NCBI RefSeq assembly: GCF_023277745.1
Contig: NZ_CP086322.1
Span: 620,001 to 684,000, forward strand
DNA: 64,000 bases
Reading direction: 5' to 3'
Source: Streptomyces halobius
Lineage (GTDB): Bacteria; Actinomycetota; Actinomycetes; Streptomycetales; Streptomycetaceae
Under the pieces are notes generated by a model that ran no database searches, had not been told where the DNA came from, and saw only the letters and a program-made list of their open reading frames with translations. Of the stretch, positions 18,319 through 26,585 are shown piece after piece. The translations under genes and the position numbers were made by a program. How positions within the stretch are numbered: the first letter of the stretch is position 1; each line of letters opens with the position of its first letter.

Positions 18319-19215
18319 GACCGCCACCGGGCACGGCGCATGATGCACGGCCGCGTTGGCCACCGGCCCGATGCGCGACGTCAGGCCGGTCCGGCGCCGC
18401 CGCCGGCCGACGACCAGCAGGTCGCAGCCTTCGGCCGCCGCGACGATCGCCCTGGCCGGGCTTTCGAGACGGACGGTCTCGGTCACCGGGACGCCGGGGA
18501 ACCGCTCGCGCCACGGGCGGAGCGCCTCGCCGAGCTCCTTGCGTGCCTCCTCGTCCATCTCCTTGGACACCCCCGGGTCGACGCCCCAGGGGACGAACGC
18601 CTGCACCGGGAGGGCGCGTCCGTGGACGGCCTTCAGGGGAACGTCGCGTTGCGCGGCGGTGGTGAAGGCGAAGTCGAGCACGGGGTCGCAGGGGCCGCGC
18701 AGACCGAGGCCGGTCACCACGCTCCCGGCGCGGGCGGGCGTCGGCCCCACGTCGTGCATCCCGGCGCGCACCAGCACCACTGGGCGCTCGGCCCGCGCCA
18801 CGACGTGTGTGCTGACATCGCCGAGGAAGAAGCTCTCCACGGTCTCCAGACCGCGTGAGCCGAGGACGAGCAGCTGTGACTCCACTGCCGCGCGCAGCAG
18901 TGCGGTCGCGGGCTCCTCGGCGACCAGGTCCACGATGACGGACAGCCCGGGGTGACGCCTCTGGAGCTCCGCCCGTGCGTCGTGGACGATCCGCCGTGCC
19001 CAGTAGTTCTGGTCCCGGTCGGCCGTGACCTCCGCCGGCTGGGGGGCCAGCAGGATCCAGGCGTGCAGCAGGCACACGGTGAGCCGGCGGCGTTCGGCTT
19101 CGTGGGCGGCCCAGCGGGCGGCGGCCAGGCTCTCGGGCGAACCGTCGAGGCCGACGGTGACCACCGGTTCCGCGGGGACCGGCTCCGGGGCTGCTGATTC
19201 CTTGGCGGCTTCCAT
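18304..19215 (-). CDS. Two-domain universal stress protein
   Basis: 303 residues. After an acidic Pro/Ala-rich leader, domain 1 (EPVVTVGLDGSPESLAAARWAAHEAERR) has a near-standard loop VLGSRGLETVESFFLGDVSTHVV. Domain 2 (GSVVTGLGLRGPCDPVLDFAF) ends VVGRRRRRTGLTSRIGPVANAAVHHAPCPVAVVPHD, with Arg-rich residues replacing the Gly loop. GGAGGG lies 7-8 nt before the ATG at 19215. It diverges from nicotinate phosphoribosyltransferase; two DosR-like boxes lie between them. Its 3' end is duplicated four times (18-bp units). Confidence 0.92.
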   Translation of the reverse strand: MEAAKESAAPEPVPAEPVVTVGLDGSPESLAAARWAAHEAERRRLTVCLLHAWILLAPQPAEVTADRDQNYWARRIVHDARAELQRRHPGLSVIVDLVAEEPATALLRAAVESQLLVLGSRGLETVESFFLGDVSTHVVARAERPVVLVRAGMHDVGPTPARAGSVVTGLGLRGPCDPVLDFAFTTAAQRDVPLKAVHGRALPVQAFVPWGVDPGVSKEMDEEARKELGEALRPWRERFPGVPVTETVRLESPARAIVAAAEGCDLLVVGRRRRRTGLTSRIGPVANAAVHHAPCPVAVVPHD

Positions 19216-19302
19216 GGCGCGGCCCTCCGTCTCGTTCCGGTGCCGGAGCACGGTGCGTGTCCGCCTCTCCAGCGTGGCGCGGGTGCCGGGGGCCGGCGAC
19301 AG

Positions 19303-19316
19303 GGGCCATTGGTCCC
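19303..19316. promoter_or_regulatory. DosR/DevR-like box (GGGCCATTGGTCCC)
   Basis: 88 bp upstream of the leftward Usp start, in the divergent gap shared with nicotinate phosphoribosyltransferase. Its right arm GTCCC is the exact DosR arm. Confidence 0.58.
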
Positions 19317-19376
19317 TGCCGATGGCCGTGCGGGCCGGGCCGTGCCGGGCCTCGGCGCCCGGGTGGCCGTCGGACC

Positions 19377-19390
19377 GGGACCTTTGGCCC
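19377..19390. promoter_or_regulatory. DosR/DevR-like box (GGGACCTTTGGCCC)
   Basis: 86 bp upstream of the nicotinate phosphoribosyltransferase start. Left arm GGGAC and the A/T-containing centre match the DosR core best of the six boxes. Confidence 0.6.
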
Positions 19391-19475
19391 CGTGACTGTG
19401 CTCCCTGAATGTCCGACTGTGGTGGGGGGCAGACCAGACGCGCTCCAGGCCGCTCTGGGGCGAGGAGGTGCGTCC

Positions 19476-20861
19476 ATGTCCGACGCCACGACCACCGATC
19501 TGTACGAAGTGACGATGGCGATGTCGTACCTGCGGGAGGGGATGACCCGCCCGGCGACGTTCAGTCTCTTCGTCCGCGACCTGCCGCCCGGCCGTGGGTT
19601 CCTCGTCGCCGCGGGTCTGGAATCCGCACTCGACTACCTGGAGGGGTTCCGCGTCAGGCCCGCCGACGTGGAGGCGTTCGCCTCGGCGCTGAACCGGCCC
19701 ACCCGCGACCTGTCGGCGCTGCGGGGGCTGAAATTCACCGGCGAGGTACGGGCGGTGCCGGAGGGCCGGATCGTGCTCGCCGGTGAGCCGTTGCTGGAGG
19801 TCACCGCGCCCCTGCCGCAGGCGCAGCTGGTCGAGACGTATCTGCTCAATCAGGTCAGCCACCAGACGGCGATCGCTTCGAAGGCCGCCCGGTGTGTGCT
19901 CGCCGCGGCGGGACGCCCGGTCGTGGACTTCTCGCTGCGGCGTACGCACGGCATCGAGGCCGGTTTCCAGGCCGCCCGGCTGGGCGCCGTGGTGGGATTC
20001 GCGGGGACCAGCAACGTGGCGGCGGCGACCGCCATAGGGGTCCCCGCGGTCGGCACGATGGCCCACTCGTATGTGGAGGCGTTCCCGTCGGAGGAGGACG
20101 CGTTCCGCGCCTTCGCCCGCGCACACCCGGGGCCGGTGACGCTCCTGGTGGACACCTACGACACCGAGGAGGGCGTGCGCACGGCGACGCGCGTGCTGCG
20201 GGATCTCGACCGTACGGCCGGCTCGGCGGTCCGGCTCGACAGCGGCGACCTCGGTGCGCTGGCGGTGCGGGCGCGCGGCATCCTCAACGCCGCCGGGCTG
20301 CAGGACGTCCGCATCGTCGCCAGCGGCGGTCTCGACGAGTACGCCGTGGACGAGCTGGTCCAGTCCGGAGCGCCGATCGACACCTACGCCGTGGGCACCC
20401 GGGTCGGTGTCTCGGCCGATTCCCCGTATCTGGACTCCGCTTACAAGATGGTCGAGTACGACGGCAGCCCGGTGATGAAGCTGTCCTCGGCGAAGGTGAC
20501 GGCACCGGGTGCCAAGCAGGTGTTCCGCTGTTCCGGGTACGCGGATGTGATCGGGCTGCGCAGCGAGGGGGCCCCCGGGCGAGGCCATCGGCTGCTGGAG
20601 ACGGCGATGCGGGACGGCCTGCGTACCGGAGAGCGCCCGACCCTGGAAGAGCAGCAGGCACGGTTCACCGCCGATCTGGAGGAGCTGCCGCATGCCGCCC
20701 TGCGGGTGCGCGCCCCGGTCGCCCCGCGGGCCGTACCGTCCGAGCGGTTGAGCGCCCTGGTCAGCAAGGTACGCGGACGCCTCATCGAGCAGGTTCGAGG
20801 CTCCGGTGCTCCCCGGGCCGCGGAGCACCGGAGCACCGTGTCGGGGCGGAACCGGCACTGA
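19476..20861 (+). CDS. pncB: Nicotinate phosphoribosyltransferase
   Basis: Makes nicotinate mononucleotide from nicotinate, PRPP and ATP in NAD salvage. 461 residues. Family landmarks are TDLYEVTMAMSYLREGM at the start, FSLRRTHGIEAGFQAARLG, GTMAHSYVEAFPSE with the His (197) expected to be phosphorylated, LLVDTYDTEEGVRTA, and the PRPP site VRLDSGDLGALAVRARGIL with IVASGGLDEY and YAVGTRVG. GAGGAGG precedes the ATG at 19476 by 7 nt. A DosR-like box lies 86 bp upstream; M. tuberculosis pncB2 (Rv0573c) is likewise DosR-regulated. The SRPBCC gene follows 16 bases later. The C-terminal tail (after about residue 400) is basic and low-complexity. Confidence 0.93.
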   Translation: MSDATTTDLYEVTMAMSYLREGMTRPATFSLFVRDLPPGRGFLVAAGLESALDYLEGFRVRPADVEAFASALNRPTRDLSALRGLKFTGEVRAVPEGRIVLAGEPLLEVTAPLPQAQLVETYLLNQVSHQTAIASKAARCVLAAAGRPVVDFSLRRTHGIEAGFQAARLGAVVGFAGTSNVAAATAIGVPAVGTMAHSYVEAFPSEEDAFRAFARAHPGPVTLLVDTYDTEEGVRTATRVLRDLDRTAGSAVRLDSGDLGALAVRARGILNAAGLQDVRIVASGGLDEYAVDELVQSGAPIDTYAVGTRVGVSADSPYLDSAYKMVEYDGSPVMKLSSAKVTAPGAKQVFRCSGYADVIGLRSEGAPGRGHRLLETAMRDGLRTGERPTLEEQQARFTADLEELPHAALRVRAPVAPRAVPSERLSALVSKVRGRLIEQVRGSGAPRAAEHRSTVSGRNRH

Positions 20862-20877
20862 GCGGGCGGGTGAGCTC

Positions 20878-21567
20878 ATGCAGAACAAGAGACCGCTCGT
20901 CGGGTGGCCCGCGGCGCTGCTGGCCGTCGCGCTCGGCGCTTACGCCAAGGCCGTCCGGCCGCGGGTGCTGCGCTGGGGCGCGACGGGCGAGGAAGCGTCC
21001 CGCTCGCTCCCGGGGGACGAGCTGGTGCCGTATCCCGACAGCCAGACCACGATGGCCACGACCCTGCCGGCCCGGCCCGAGGAGGTCTGGGCCTGGTTGC
21101 AGCAGATGGGCTGCGACCGGGCCGGCTGGTACAGCTGGGACCGGCTCGACAACGGCGGCCGGCCGAGCGCCCGGAGGATCGTGCCGGAGTGGCAGGACCT
21201 CAAGGAGGGCCGGCACCTGGACTCGCTGCCGAGCGGCAAGGCGTGGTTCACGGCGGCGGTCGTGGATCCGCCCCGGTCGCTGGTCCTGCGCGCCGATCTG
21301 AAGCTGCCCTCGTGCGCGTCGTTCGACCCGGAACACTGGCCCCTGCCGCCGGTCTACAGCGGCGGGATCCGGGGATTCCATCTGGAGCCCACCCCGGGCG
21401 GGCAGACCCGTCTCATCGTGCGCACCCGTAGGCGTGGCCGTCCGCGTCCGGTCATGTGGTTCCTCGACCGGCTGATCGGCGAGCCCACCCACTTCGTCAT
21501 GCAGAACCACCAGTTCCGGAATCTGCGCGAACGGGTCGGTGGCGCGCCGGTACCCGGTCACTGGTGA
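20878..21567 (+). CDS. SRPBCC (START-like) domain protein with N-terminal hydrophobic segment
   Basis: 229 residues. The first 25 residues (GWPAALLAVALGAYAKAV) form a short membrane anchor or uncleaved signal. The rest reads as a SRPBCC fold: TTLPARPEEVWAWLQQMGCDRAGWYSWDRLDN, WFTAAVVDPPRSLVLRADL, TRLIVRTRRRGRP and a long C-terminal helix with FLDRLIGEPTHFVMQNHQFRNLRERV. The ligand is unknown. It follows pncB by 16 bases, so they share a transcript and the upstream DosR-like box. Its 3' end lies about 130 bases before the TIGR02452 gene. Confidence 0.75.
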   Translation: MQNKRPLVGWPAALLAVALGAYAKAVRPRVLRWGATGEEASRSLPGDELVPYPDSQTTMATTLPARPEEVWAWLQQMGCDRAGWYSWDRLDNGGRPSARRIVPEWQDLKEGRHLDSLPSGKAWFTAAVVDPPRSLVLRADLKLPSCASFDPEHWPLPPVYSGGIRGFHLEPTPGGQTRLIVRTRRRGRPRPVMWFLDRLIGEPTHFVMQNHQFRNLRERVGGAPVPGHW

Positions 21568-21697
21568 GCGGCGCACGGTCGGCAGCGGCCTGCTCGACGC
21601 TGGTTCGGTAGCCGTAAACCCGTCGCGGGGCCGGGCCGGCGGCACGTACCTTGATCGCTGTGAAGGACCGGATACGGGGGACACGGGGGTGGCGACG

Positions 21698-22531
21698 ATG
21701 AGCGCCAGGTTGCGCGCGATGGCGCAGGAGACGGAACGGATCGTCGCGGCGGGGCGTTACCGTGCGCCCGGCGGACGGCTGGTGGAGATCGCGGGGGCCG
21801 TCGAGAGGGCACGGGCGGGGACCCGGCTGTACGGCCCGGAGCCGGTAGCCGTGCCGGGTGCAACCCCGGGCGTGCGGACGGTGTTTGAAGTGACGGGGGA
21901 AGGCAGCCTCACGGCGGGGCGGCGGCTGGCGACGGAAGGTGGTGGGCAGTCCGGCCGGGTGGCCGTGCTCAACTTCGCCTCGGCGCGCAATCCTGGCGGC
22001 GGTTATCTCAATGGCGCGCAGGCCCAGGAGGAGGCGCTGTGCCGTGGATCGGGACTGTACTCCTGTGTACGCCAGGCGCCGGACTTCTATGCCGCGCATC
22101 GGGCGGATCCCAGCCCGTTCTACAGCGACCGGGTGATTCTCTCGCCTGGTGTGCCGGTGTTCCGTAATGATCGGGGTGCGCTGCTCGAGGAGCCGTACGA
22201 GGCGGGATTCTTGACGGCGGCGGCGCCGAATGCCGGGGTGATCGCGCGGCAGCGGCCGGCCGAGACGGGCCGGGTGGCGGCGGCGCTGGCAGCCCGTGCG
22301 GAGCGGGTGCTGGAGGTGGCGGCGGTCAGCCGGCACCGTCAGCTGGTGCTCGGCGCCTGGGGGTGCGGAGTGTTCCGCAATGAACCGGCGGATGTGGCGA
22401 GGGCGTTCGCGGCCCAGTTGCTGGACGGCGGCCGCTTCGCCGGCTGGTTCGACCGTGTGGTCTTCGCCGTGCTGGACCGCCGGGACGACTCCCCCACCAG
22501 GGCCGCCTTCACCGACGTCTTCGCCGCATGA
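21698..22531 (+). CDS. TIGR02452 family / microbial PARG-type ADP-ribose glycohydrolase
   Basis: 277 residues. The catalytic signature of bacterial poly(ADP-ribose) glycohydrolases, GGG then QEE, is present as NPGGGYLNGAQAQEEALCR, within VAVLNFASARNPGGG. A DUF2263 N-terminal region (AQETERIVAAGRYRAPGGRLVEI) precedes it. The C-terminal macrodomain-like part has LVLGAWGCGVFRN and FDRVVFAVLD. Such proteins remove ADP-ribose from proteins or polymers. ATG 21698 is used; a GTG three codons earlier is possible and neither has a strong ribosome site. Its 3' end is the start of a 20-22 bp tandem duplication that includes the stop. It lies two genes after NAD salvage pncB. Confidence 0.85.
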   Translation: MSARLRAMAQETERIVAAGRYRAPGGRLVEIAGAVERARAGTRLYGPEPVAVPGATPGVRTVFEVTGEGSLTAGRRLATEGGGQSGRVAVLNFASARNPGGGYLNGAQAQEEALCRGSGLYSCVRQAPDFYAAHRADPSPFYSDRVILSPGVPVFRNDRGALLEEPYEAGFLTAAAPNAGVIARQRPAETGRVAAALAARAERVLEVAAVSRHRQLVLGAWGCGVFRNEPADVARAFAAQLLDGGRFAGWFDRVVFAVLDRRDDSPTRAAFTDVFAA

Positions 22532-22570
22532 CACAGCCGGCGCGGCGGTGACACAGAGCCGACGCGGCGG
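22529..22570. repeat. Tandem duplication beginning at the PARG-type gene stop codon
   Basis: A 20-bp unit (22529-22548) starting with the TGA stop is repeated as a 22-bp unit (22549-22570) with one 2-nt insertion and one substitution; both start TGACACAG and end GCGGCGG. Confidence 0.85.
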
Positions 22571-22596
22571 TGCACCTGGAACACCTGGAACGCCGC

Positions 22597-22627
22597 ACGG
22601 GCGGCCGGGTGGTTCCCGGCCGCCCGT
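22597..22627. terminator. Terminator between convergent PARG-type gene and tap
   Basis: Perfect 13-bp stem (22597-22609 with 22615-22627), 5-nt loop, in the 139-bp convergent gap. Confidence 0.85.
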
Positions 22628-22670
22628 GGAGGCAGCGCATCCAGCGCCGAGGCGAGGGTTCAGCCGAGGG

Positions 22671-24308
22671 TCAGCGAGCCACCGGAAGGTCGGCGGACCC
22701 CTCGGCGGCCGCCTTCGCCGCCGACTCGGCGGGCTCGGGCGCGGCGTGCGGGGCGCACGTCACATCCTCGGCGTCCGTCTTCCCCGTGAGGAGATAGGTG
22801 TCGACCCGGTCGTTGATGCAGGGGTTCTTCAGGCTCGTGACGCCGTGCGAACCGGCGTCCCGCTCGGTGATCAGACGGGAGCCCTTGAGCCGCTGGTGCA
22901 GCTCGACGGCGCCCGCGTACGGGGTCGCCGCGTCCCGGGTGCTCTGCACGATCAGGACGTTCGGCAGGCCCTTGCCCGTCGTGACATCGACCGGCTGCTG
23001 CTGCTTGACCGGCCAGGTGGCGCAGGGCAGGTTCATCCAGGCATTCGACCAGGTCATGAACGGTGCCTGCTGGTGGATCCGGGTGTTGTCCCGGTCCCAC
23101 TTCCGCCAGTTGGTGGGCCACTTGGCGTCGGTGCACTCGACGGCCGTGTAGACGGCGTTGCCGTTCTCGGACGCGATGTTCCCGGCCTTGTCCTTCATGT
23201 CCGGGCCGGCGTTCTCGATCAGCGGCTTCTCGTCACCGGCGAGGTAGGCGCTCCACACCGCGGCCGTCGAGGCCCAGGCGGAGTCGTAGTAGGGCGCGCT
23301 CTGGAAGAAGCCGGTGAGTTCGGCCGGCCCGACGACCCCGCCGATGGGGTCCTTCTTGGCGGTCGCGCGCAGCTTCTCCCACGCCGCCTGGACCTTCTCC
23401 TCGGTGTCACCGATGTGGTAGGTCGCGTCGTTCTTGGCGACCCACTTCTTCCAGTCACCCCATCGGGTCTCGAAGGCGAGGTCCTGGTCGAGGTTGGCCT
23501 GGTACCAGATCTTCTCGCGCGAGGGGTTGACGACGCTGTCGACGACCATCCGGCGGACGTGGTCCGGGAAGAGCGTCGCGTACACCGCGCCCATGTAGGT
23601 GCCGTAGGAGACGCCGAGGAAGTTGAGCTTCTTCTCCCCCAGCGCGGCGCGGATCACGTCCAGGTCACGGACGGTGTTCTTGGTCGTCATGTGCGGCAGG
23701 AGGTCGCCGCTGCGCTCGGCGCAGCCGTCGGCGTACTCCTTGGCGAGCTTGCGCTGGGCGAGCTTGTCCGCCTCGTTGTCCGGCACCGGGTCGGCCTTGG
23801 GGGCCTTGACGAACTCCTGCGGGTCCATGCAGGAGATCGGCGCGGAGTGGCCGACGCCGCGCGGGTCGAAGCCGACGAAGTCGTATGCCTTCGCGACCTT
23901 GGCCCACAGCGGGCTCTTGGCGGTGATCCGGGCCGGGAACCTCATGCCCGAGCCACCGGGGCCGCCCGGGTTGTAGACGAGGGAGCCCTGTCGCTCCTCC
24001 TTGTCGCCGGTGCTGCGGGCCCGGTCGACGGCGATCTTGATGGTGGGTCCGTCGGGCTTGGCGTAGTCGACCGGGACGGTGACATAGCCGCACTGGATAG
24101 GGGCCTTCAGCCCCCAGTCCGCGGGACAGTCCTGCCAATCGATGCCCTTCTTGGCCGCGCGCGCGGCGGCGGTCAGTACGCCGCGCGCTTCGGGTGATGC
24201 GCCCTTGTGGTGTTCGCCCGCGCTGGCGGGCGTAGCGGCTATCGCTCCGGCCAGGAGCGTGCCGGTCACCAGAGTGGTGGCGGCGCCGAGCGCTGCTGTT
24301 CGTCTCAC
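22671..24308 (-). CDS. tap: Secreted tripeptidyl aminopeptidase (S33 alpha/beta hydrolase)
   Basis: 545-residue precursor that releases tripeptides from protein N-termini outside the cell. Signal peptide: VRRTAALGAATTLVTGTLLAGAIAATPASA, cut near residue 30. The hydrolase core has the oxyanion segment VYNPGGPGGSGM, nucleophile Ser234 in LGVSYGTYMGA, and a C-terminal TAP-like domain carrying the acid in VQSTRDAATPYAG and the His in RDAGSHGVTS. Length and motifs match Streptomyces Tap/SlpD-type enzymes. The GTG at 24306-24308 was chosen: it starts the Arg-Arg signal peptide and follows a GGGGGG site. A 13-bp stem terminator follows the gene. Confidence 0.93.
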   Translation of the reverse strand: MRRTAALGAATTLVTGTLLAGAIAATPASAGEHHKGASPEARGVLTAAARAAKKGIDWQDCPADWGLKAPIQCGYVTVPVDYAKPDGPTIKIAVDRARSTGDKEERQGSLVYNPGGPGGSGMRFPARITAKSPLWAKVAKAYDFVGFDPRGVGHSAPISCMDPQEFVKAPKADPVPDNEADKLAQRKLAKEYADGCAERSGDLLPHMTTKNTVRDLDVIRAALGEKKLNFLGVSYGTYMGAVYATLFPDHVRRMVVDSVVNPSREKIWYQANLDQDLAFETRWGDWKKWVAKNDATYHIGDTEEKVQAAWEKLRATAKKDPIGGVVGPAELTGFFQSAPYYDSAWASTAAVWSAYLAGDEKPLIENAGPDMKDKAGNIASENGNAVYTAVECTDAKWPTNWRKWDRDNTRIHQQAPFMTWSNAWMNLPCATWPVKQQQPVDVTTGKGLPNVLIVQSTRDAATPYAGAVELHQRLKGSRLITERDAGSHGVTSLKNPCINDRVDTYLLTGKTDAEDVTCAPHAAPEPAESAAKAAAEGSADLPVAR

Positions 24309-24702
24309 GTGGTTGACCCCCCTGCTTGGTGCGCCGCTTGCGGCGGCGATGATCACAGAGCTACAGAGGGATCCTGTCTGCTCTCGTACCTGCCTGAACA
24401 GGTTTGACCGACGCGAACCGGCAATTCTTTACCAACCCGTAGGAATCTTACGGGTACTCAGGGACAGAGCCGGGCACCCGTAGGCCATCTGCTCCCATCC
24501 GGCGACAACGGGCCGCAGAAGGGCGATAACACGTCAATTGCCCGGGACCAGCCGCTCGGGCATGTGCCGGCAGCAATCCGGTAGGTAACCTTCCGTGCAG
24601 GCTCTCCCACACGCTGCCACGAGGAGGGCCTCGGCGTTTGCGCCGCGCTGCACACCGTCCACCGTGCGCCGTTCGTACGAGCAGTTCAGAAGGAGAGCCG
24701 AA
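24309..24702. other. 394-bp divergent region between tap and the roadblock cassette
   Basis: No gene seen. It is less GC-rich than its surroundings and contains a 6-bp-stem hairpin CCCGTA...TACGGG near 24438-24455 and an ACCTG-N6-CAGGT inverted repeat near 24390. Promoters for both flanking genes must lie here, but none could be assigned. Confidence 0.45.
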
Positions 24703-25098
24703 GTGCCGGGTATCGATCAGGTGTTGTCCCGAGCGATGGACATTCCGGGCGTCCTGGGGGCCGGGCTGATCGACTGGACCAGCGGTCTGACGCTCGGCAC
24801 GGCCGGGCGGGCGCCGCACGGCGATCACGAAGCGGCCGCAGCGGACACCGCCGAGGTGGTCCAGGCCGTCGCGCGCAACGCCACGTTCGACACCGGGGGC
24901 GACTCCGCCGGCGGCTCCGGCCCGGCCCTGGAGGACCTCATCATCACGGCCACGGGCAGCTACCACCTCATCCGCTTCGTGCACACGGCCTTCGACAGCC
25001 AGACGTACCTCTACCTCTGGCTGGACCGGGTTCAGGCCAACCTCGCCGTCGCCCGTTTGCGGTTGCGCGAGCTGGCGACGGAGCTGGTCGCGGCCTGA
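24703..25098 (+). CDS. Roadblock/LC7-like protein A of cassette
   Basis: 131 residues. MglB/roadblock-like pattern: IPGVLGAGLIDWTSGLTLGTAG (first strand and turn), a long helix, ALEDLIITATGSYHLIRF, LYLWLDRVQANLAVARLRLRELATEL. It is clearly paralogous to the last gene of the cassette (26586-26960), sharing GxGxALxDxTSGxxLxT, SYHLIR and DRxxANLAxAR. Roadblock proteins usually dimerise and act on small Ras-like GTPases such as MglA or CvnD; no GTPase gene is in this window. GTG start at 24703, with AAGGAG 7 nt before. The next gene starts 3 bases after its stop. Confidence 0.75.
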   Translation: MPGIDQVLSRAMDIPGVLGAGLIDWTSGLTLGTAGRAPHGDHEAAAADTAEVVQAVARNATFDTGGDSAGGSGPALEDLIITATGSYHLIRFVHTAFDSQTYLYLWLDRVQANLAVARLRLRELATELVAA

Positions 25099-25101
25099 GA
25101 G

Positions 25102-25956
25102 ATGGCCCCGCCCTTACCTCCTCGTACGCCGCCCGCTTCCGCCGGACTGCTGGAGCGCTTCGCCGCCGAACGCGTCACCGGTGCGCTCCGCGGCCCCCAC
25201 GGCTGCTTCTATCTCCTCGACGGCGCGGTCTACTGCGCCGAAGCCGCCACGGCGCCGGGGCTCGACGAGCGGCTCTCCGCCGCCGGCAAGGTGCCGCCGC
25301 ACCGCTGGCAGGACGTCGTCGCAACGGCGGGAGAACACCACCGCGTCGGCCAGTTCCTGGTCGGGGAAGGCTGGTTGACGCAGGGCGAGCTGGAGATCTG
25401 CCACCTCGGCGCCCTGCTCGACGCCGCCTTCTTCGCGCTGCCCCTGCTTCCCGAGACCACCTCCTTCACCCCGGGCACCGCGCACTGGCTGGGCGTCGTA
25501 CGCCGAATCAGCGCCGCCGCCCTCCAGCGCGCGACGGCCCGTCGCAGGGCGCTGCTCGACCAGCTGCACCCCTGGGAGGCGGCCGATACCTCACCCGTCA
25601 TTCCCGTCCACCCGGGGCCGTCGGGCCCGTCCCCCACCACCAGGCGTCAGCGTCGGCTGCTCGACCGTGCCGACGGCCGGCACACTCCGCATCAACTCGC
25701 CCGCGCGCTGGGCCAGTCCGCCTTCATGACACTGCTCGACATCCGCCGGCTGGCCGCGGCCGGCCTGGTCCGAATGCCCCCGGCACCGACGGCCCTGCCC
25801 CGGCGGCGGCCCGGAGCCTGCCTGGACGGGCATCCCCCGCCCGACAGCCGCCGCACCCCGACCTGGCAACTCCCGGTCCCGGCCGTCCTCGACACCGTCG
25901 ACCCGGATATTGCCCTCCTTGTCCGACTGCGTACGGCGCTGGAGGAGAACCTGTGA
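25102..25956 (+). CDS. DUF4388 (PATAN-like) and winged-helix protein of roadblock cassette
   Basis: 284 residues. Residues about 10-130 resemble DUF4388: VTGALRGPHGCFYLLDGAVYCAEAA gives the TG-x-L, hydrophobic, dG-x-v-x-A pattern, followed by a helical EICHLGALLDAAFFALPLLP. Residues about 170-235 form a possible winged helix (RRLLDRADGRHTPHQLARALG...LLDIRRLAAAGLVRM). The tail is Pro/Arg-rich. Codon 5 is TTA (25114-25116), a rare codon in Streptomyces that requires the bldA tRNA. The gene lies 3 bases after roadblock A and has a poor ribosome site, so coupling is likely. Function is unknown. Confidence 0.7.
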   Translation: MAPPLPPRTPPASAGLLERFAAERVTGALRGPHGCFYLLDGAVYCAEAATAPGLDERLSAAGKVPPHRWQDVVATAGEHHRVGQFLVGEGWLTQGELEICHLGALLDAAFFALPLLPETTSFTPGTAHWLGVVRRISAAALQRATARRRALLDQLHPWEAADTSPVIPVHPGPSGPSPTTRRQRRLLDRADGRHTPHQLARALGQSAFMTLLDIRRLAAAGLVRMPPAPTALPRRRPGACLDGHPPPDSRRTPTWQLPVPAVLDTVDPDIALLVRLRTALEENL

Positions 25957-26134
25957 GATCTCGCCCATTCCCACGAGCTGAAGAATTCCAACAACCTTAC
26001 GAATTCCCGCTCCCCTGCGCACTCCCATGGCCTTGCGCGTTCCCCCGATATGGCGTAATCCCGCGATCGGACGAACCCCGGCCATGAAGCAACTACTCAG
26101 AAAGCATGCCGGGCGAAGGAGAATAAGGAGACTG

Positions 26135-26515
26135 ATGACGATCGAGCCCCTCTTACAGGAGGAATTGCAGACACTGCGCGATCAAGTGCGCCATCTGCAC
26201 GGCGGAATGGTCGCGAGCGCCGACGGTATGGTCATCGCGCATGATCTCCGGGATATCGAACCGGACGGCCTCGCCGCTCTCACCGCCGCGGCCATCGGGG
26301 TCGCCAAACGCCTTACCGACGCGACCGGGCAGGGCATGTTCGAAGAGTCCCTGACCCGCGGAAAGGACGGCTATATAGCGGCCTACTCGGCCGGACGCCG
26401 CGCCGTCCTCACGGCCGTGGCAGGCCCCGATACGAATGTGGGGAGGCTGCATCTCCAGGCCAGACGGGCCGCGGAACGCATCGGCACGATCGTGGACACC
26501 GCACCGCGCCAGTAA
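26135..26515 (+). CDS. Roadblock/LC7 protein B of cassette, with TTA codon
   Basis: 126 residues: LHGGMVASADGMVIAHDL, LAALTAAAIGVAKRLTDATGQGMFEESLTRGKDGYIAAYSAGRRAVLTAVAGPDTNVGRLHLQARRAAERI. This is a typical roadblock domain of the Streptomyces CvnB/MglB type and differs from the paralogous pair A and C. AAGGAG lies 4 nt before the ATG at 26135; upstream in-frame ATGs at 26027 and 26084 have no site. Codon 7 is TTA (26153-26155). It is separated from the DUF4388 gene by 178 bp of lower-GC sequence, where an extra promoter may lie. Confidence 0.78.
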   Translation: MTIEPLLQEELQTLRDQVRHLHGGMVASADGMVIAHDLRDIEPDGLAALTAAAIGVAKRLTDATGQGMFEESLTRGKDGYIAAYSAGRRAVLTAVAGPDTNVGRLHLQARRAAERIGTIVDTAPRQ

Positions 26516-26585
26516 TGGCCCCTGCCCGCCACCCGATCCACACGCCCCCAGCTGAATTCCATAAATCGAAAGGTAAGAACCACCC

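Noticed and set aside
22339..24197. Long plus-strand open frame opposite tap
   Set aside because: Val/Gly/Arg-rich shadow of the tripeptidyl aminopeptidase gene.
24595..24702. N-terminal extension of roadblock A from 24595
   Set aside because: The extension is Arg/Ala-rich and the strong ribosome site AAGGAG lies inside it, directly before the GTG at 24703.
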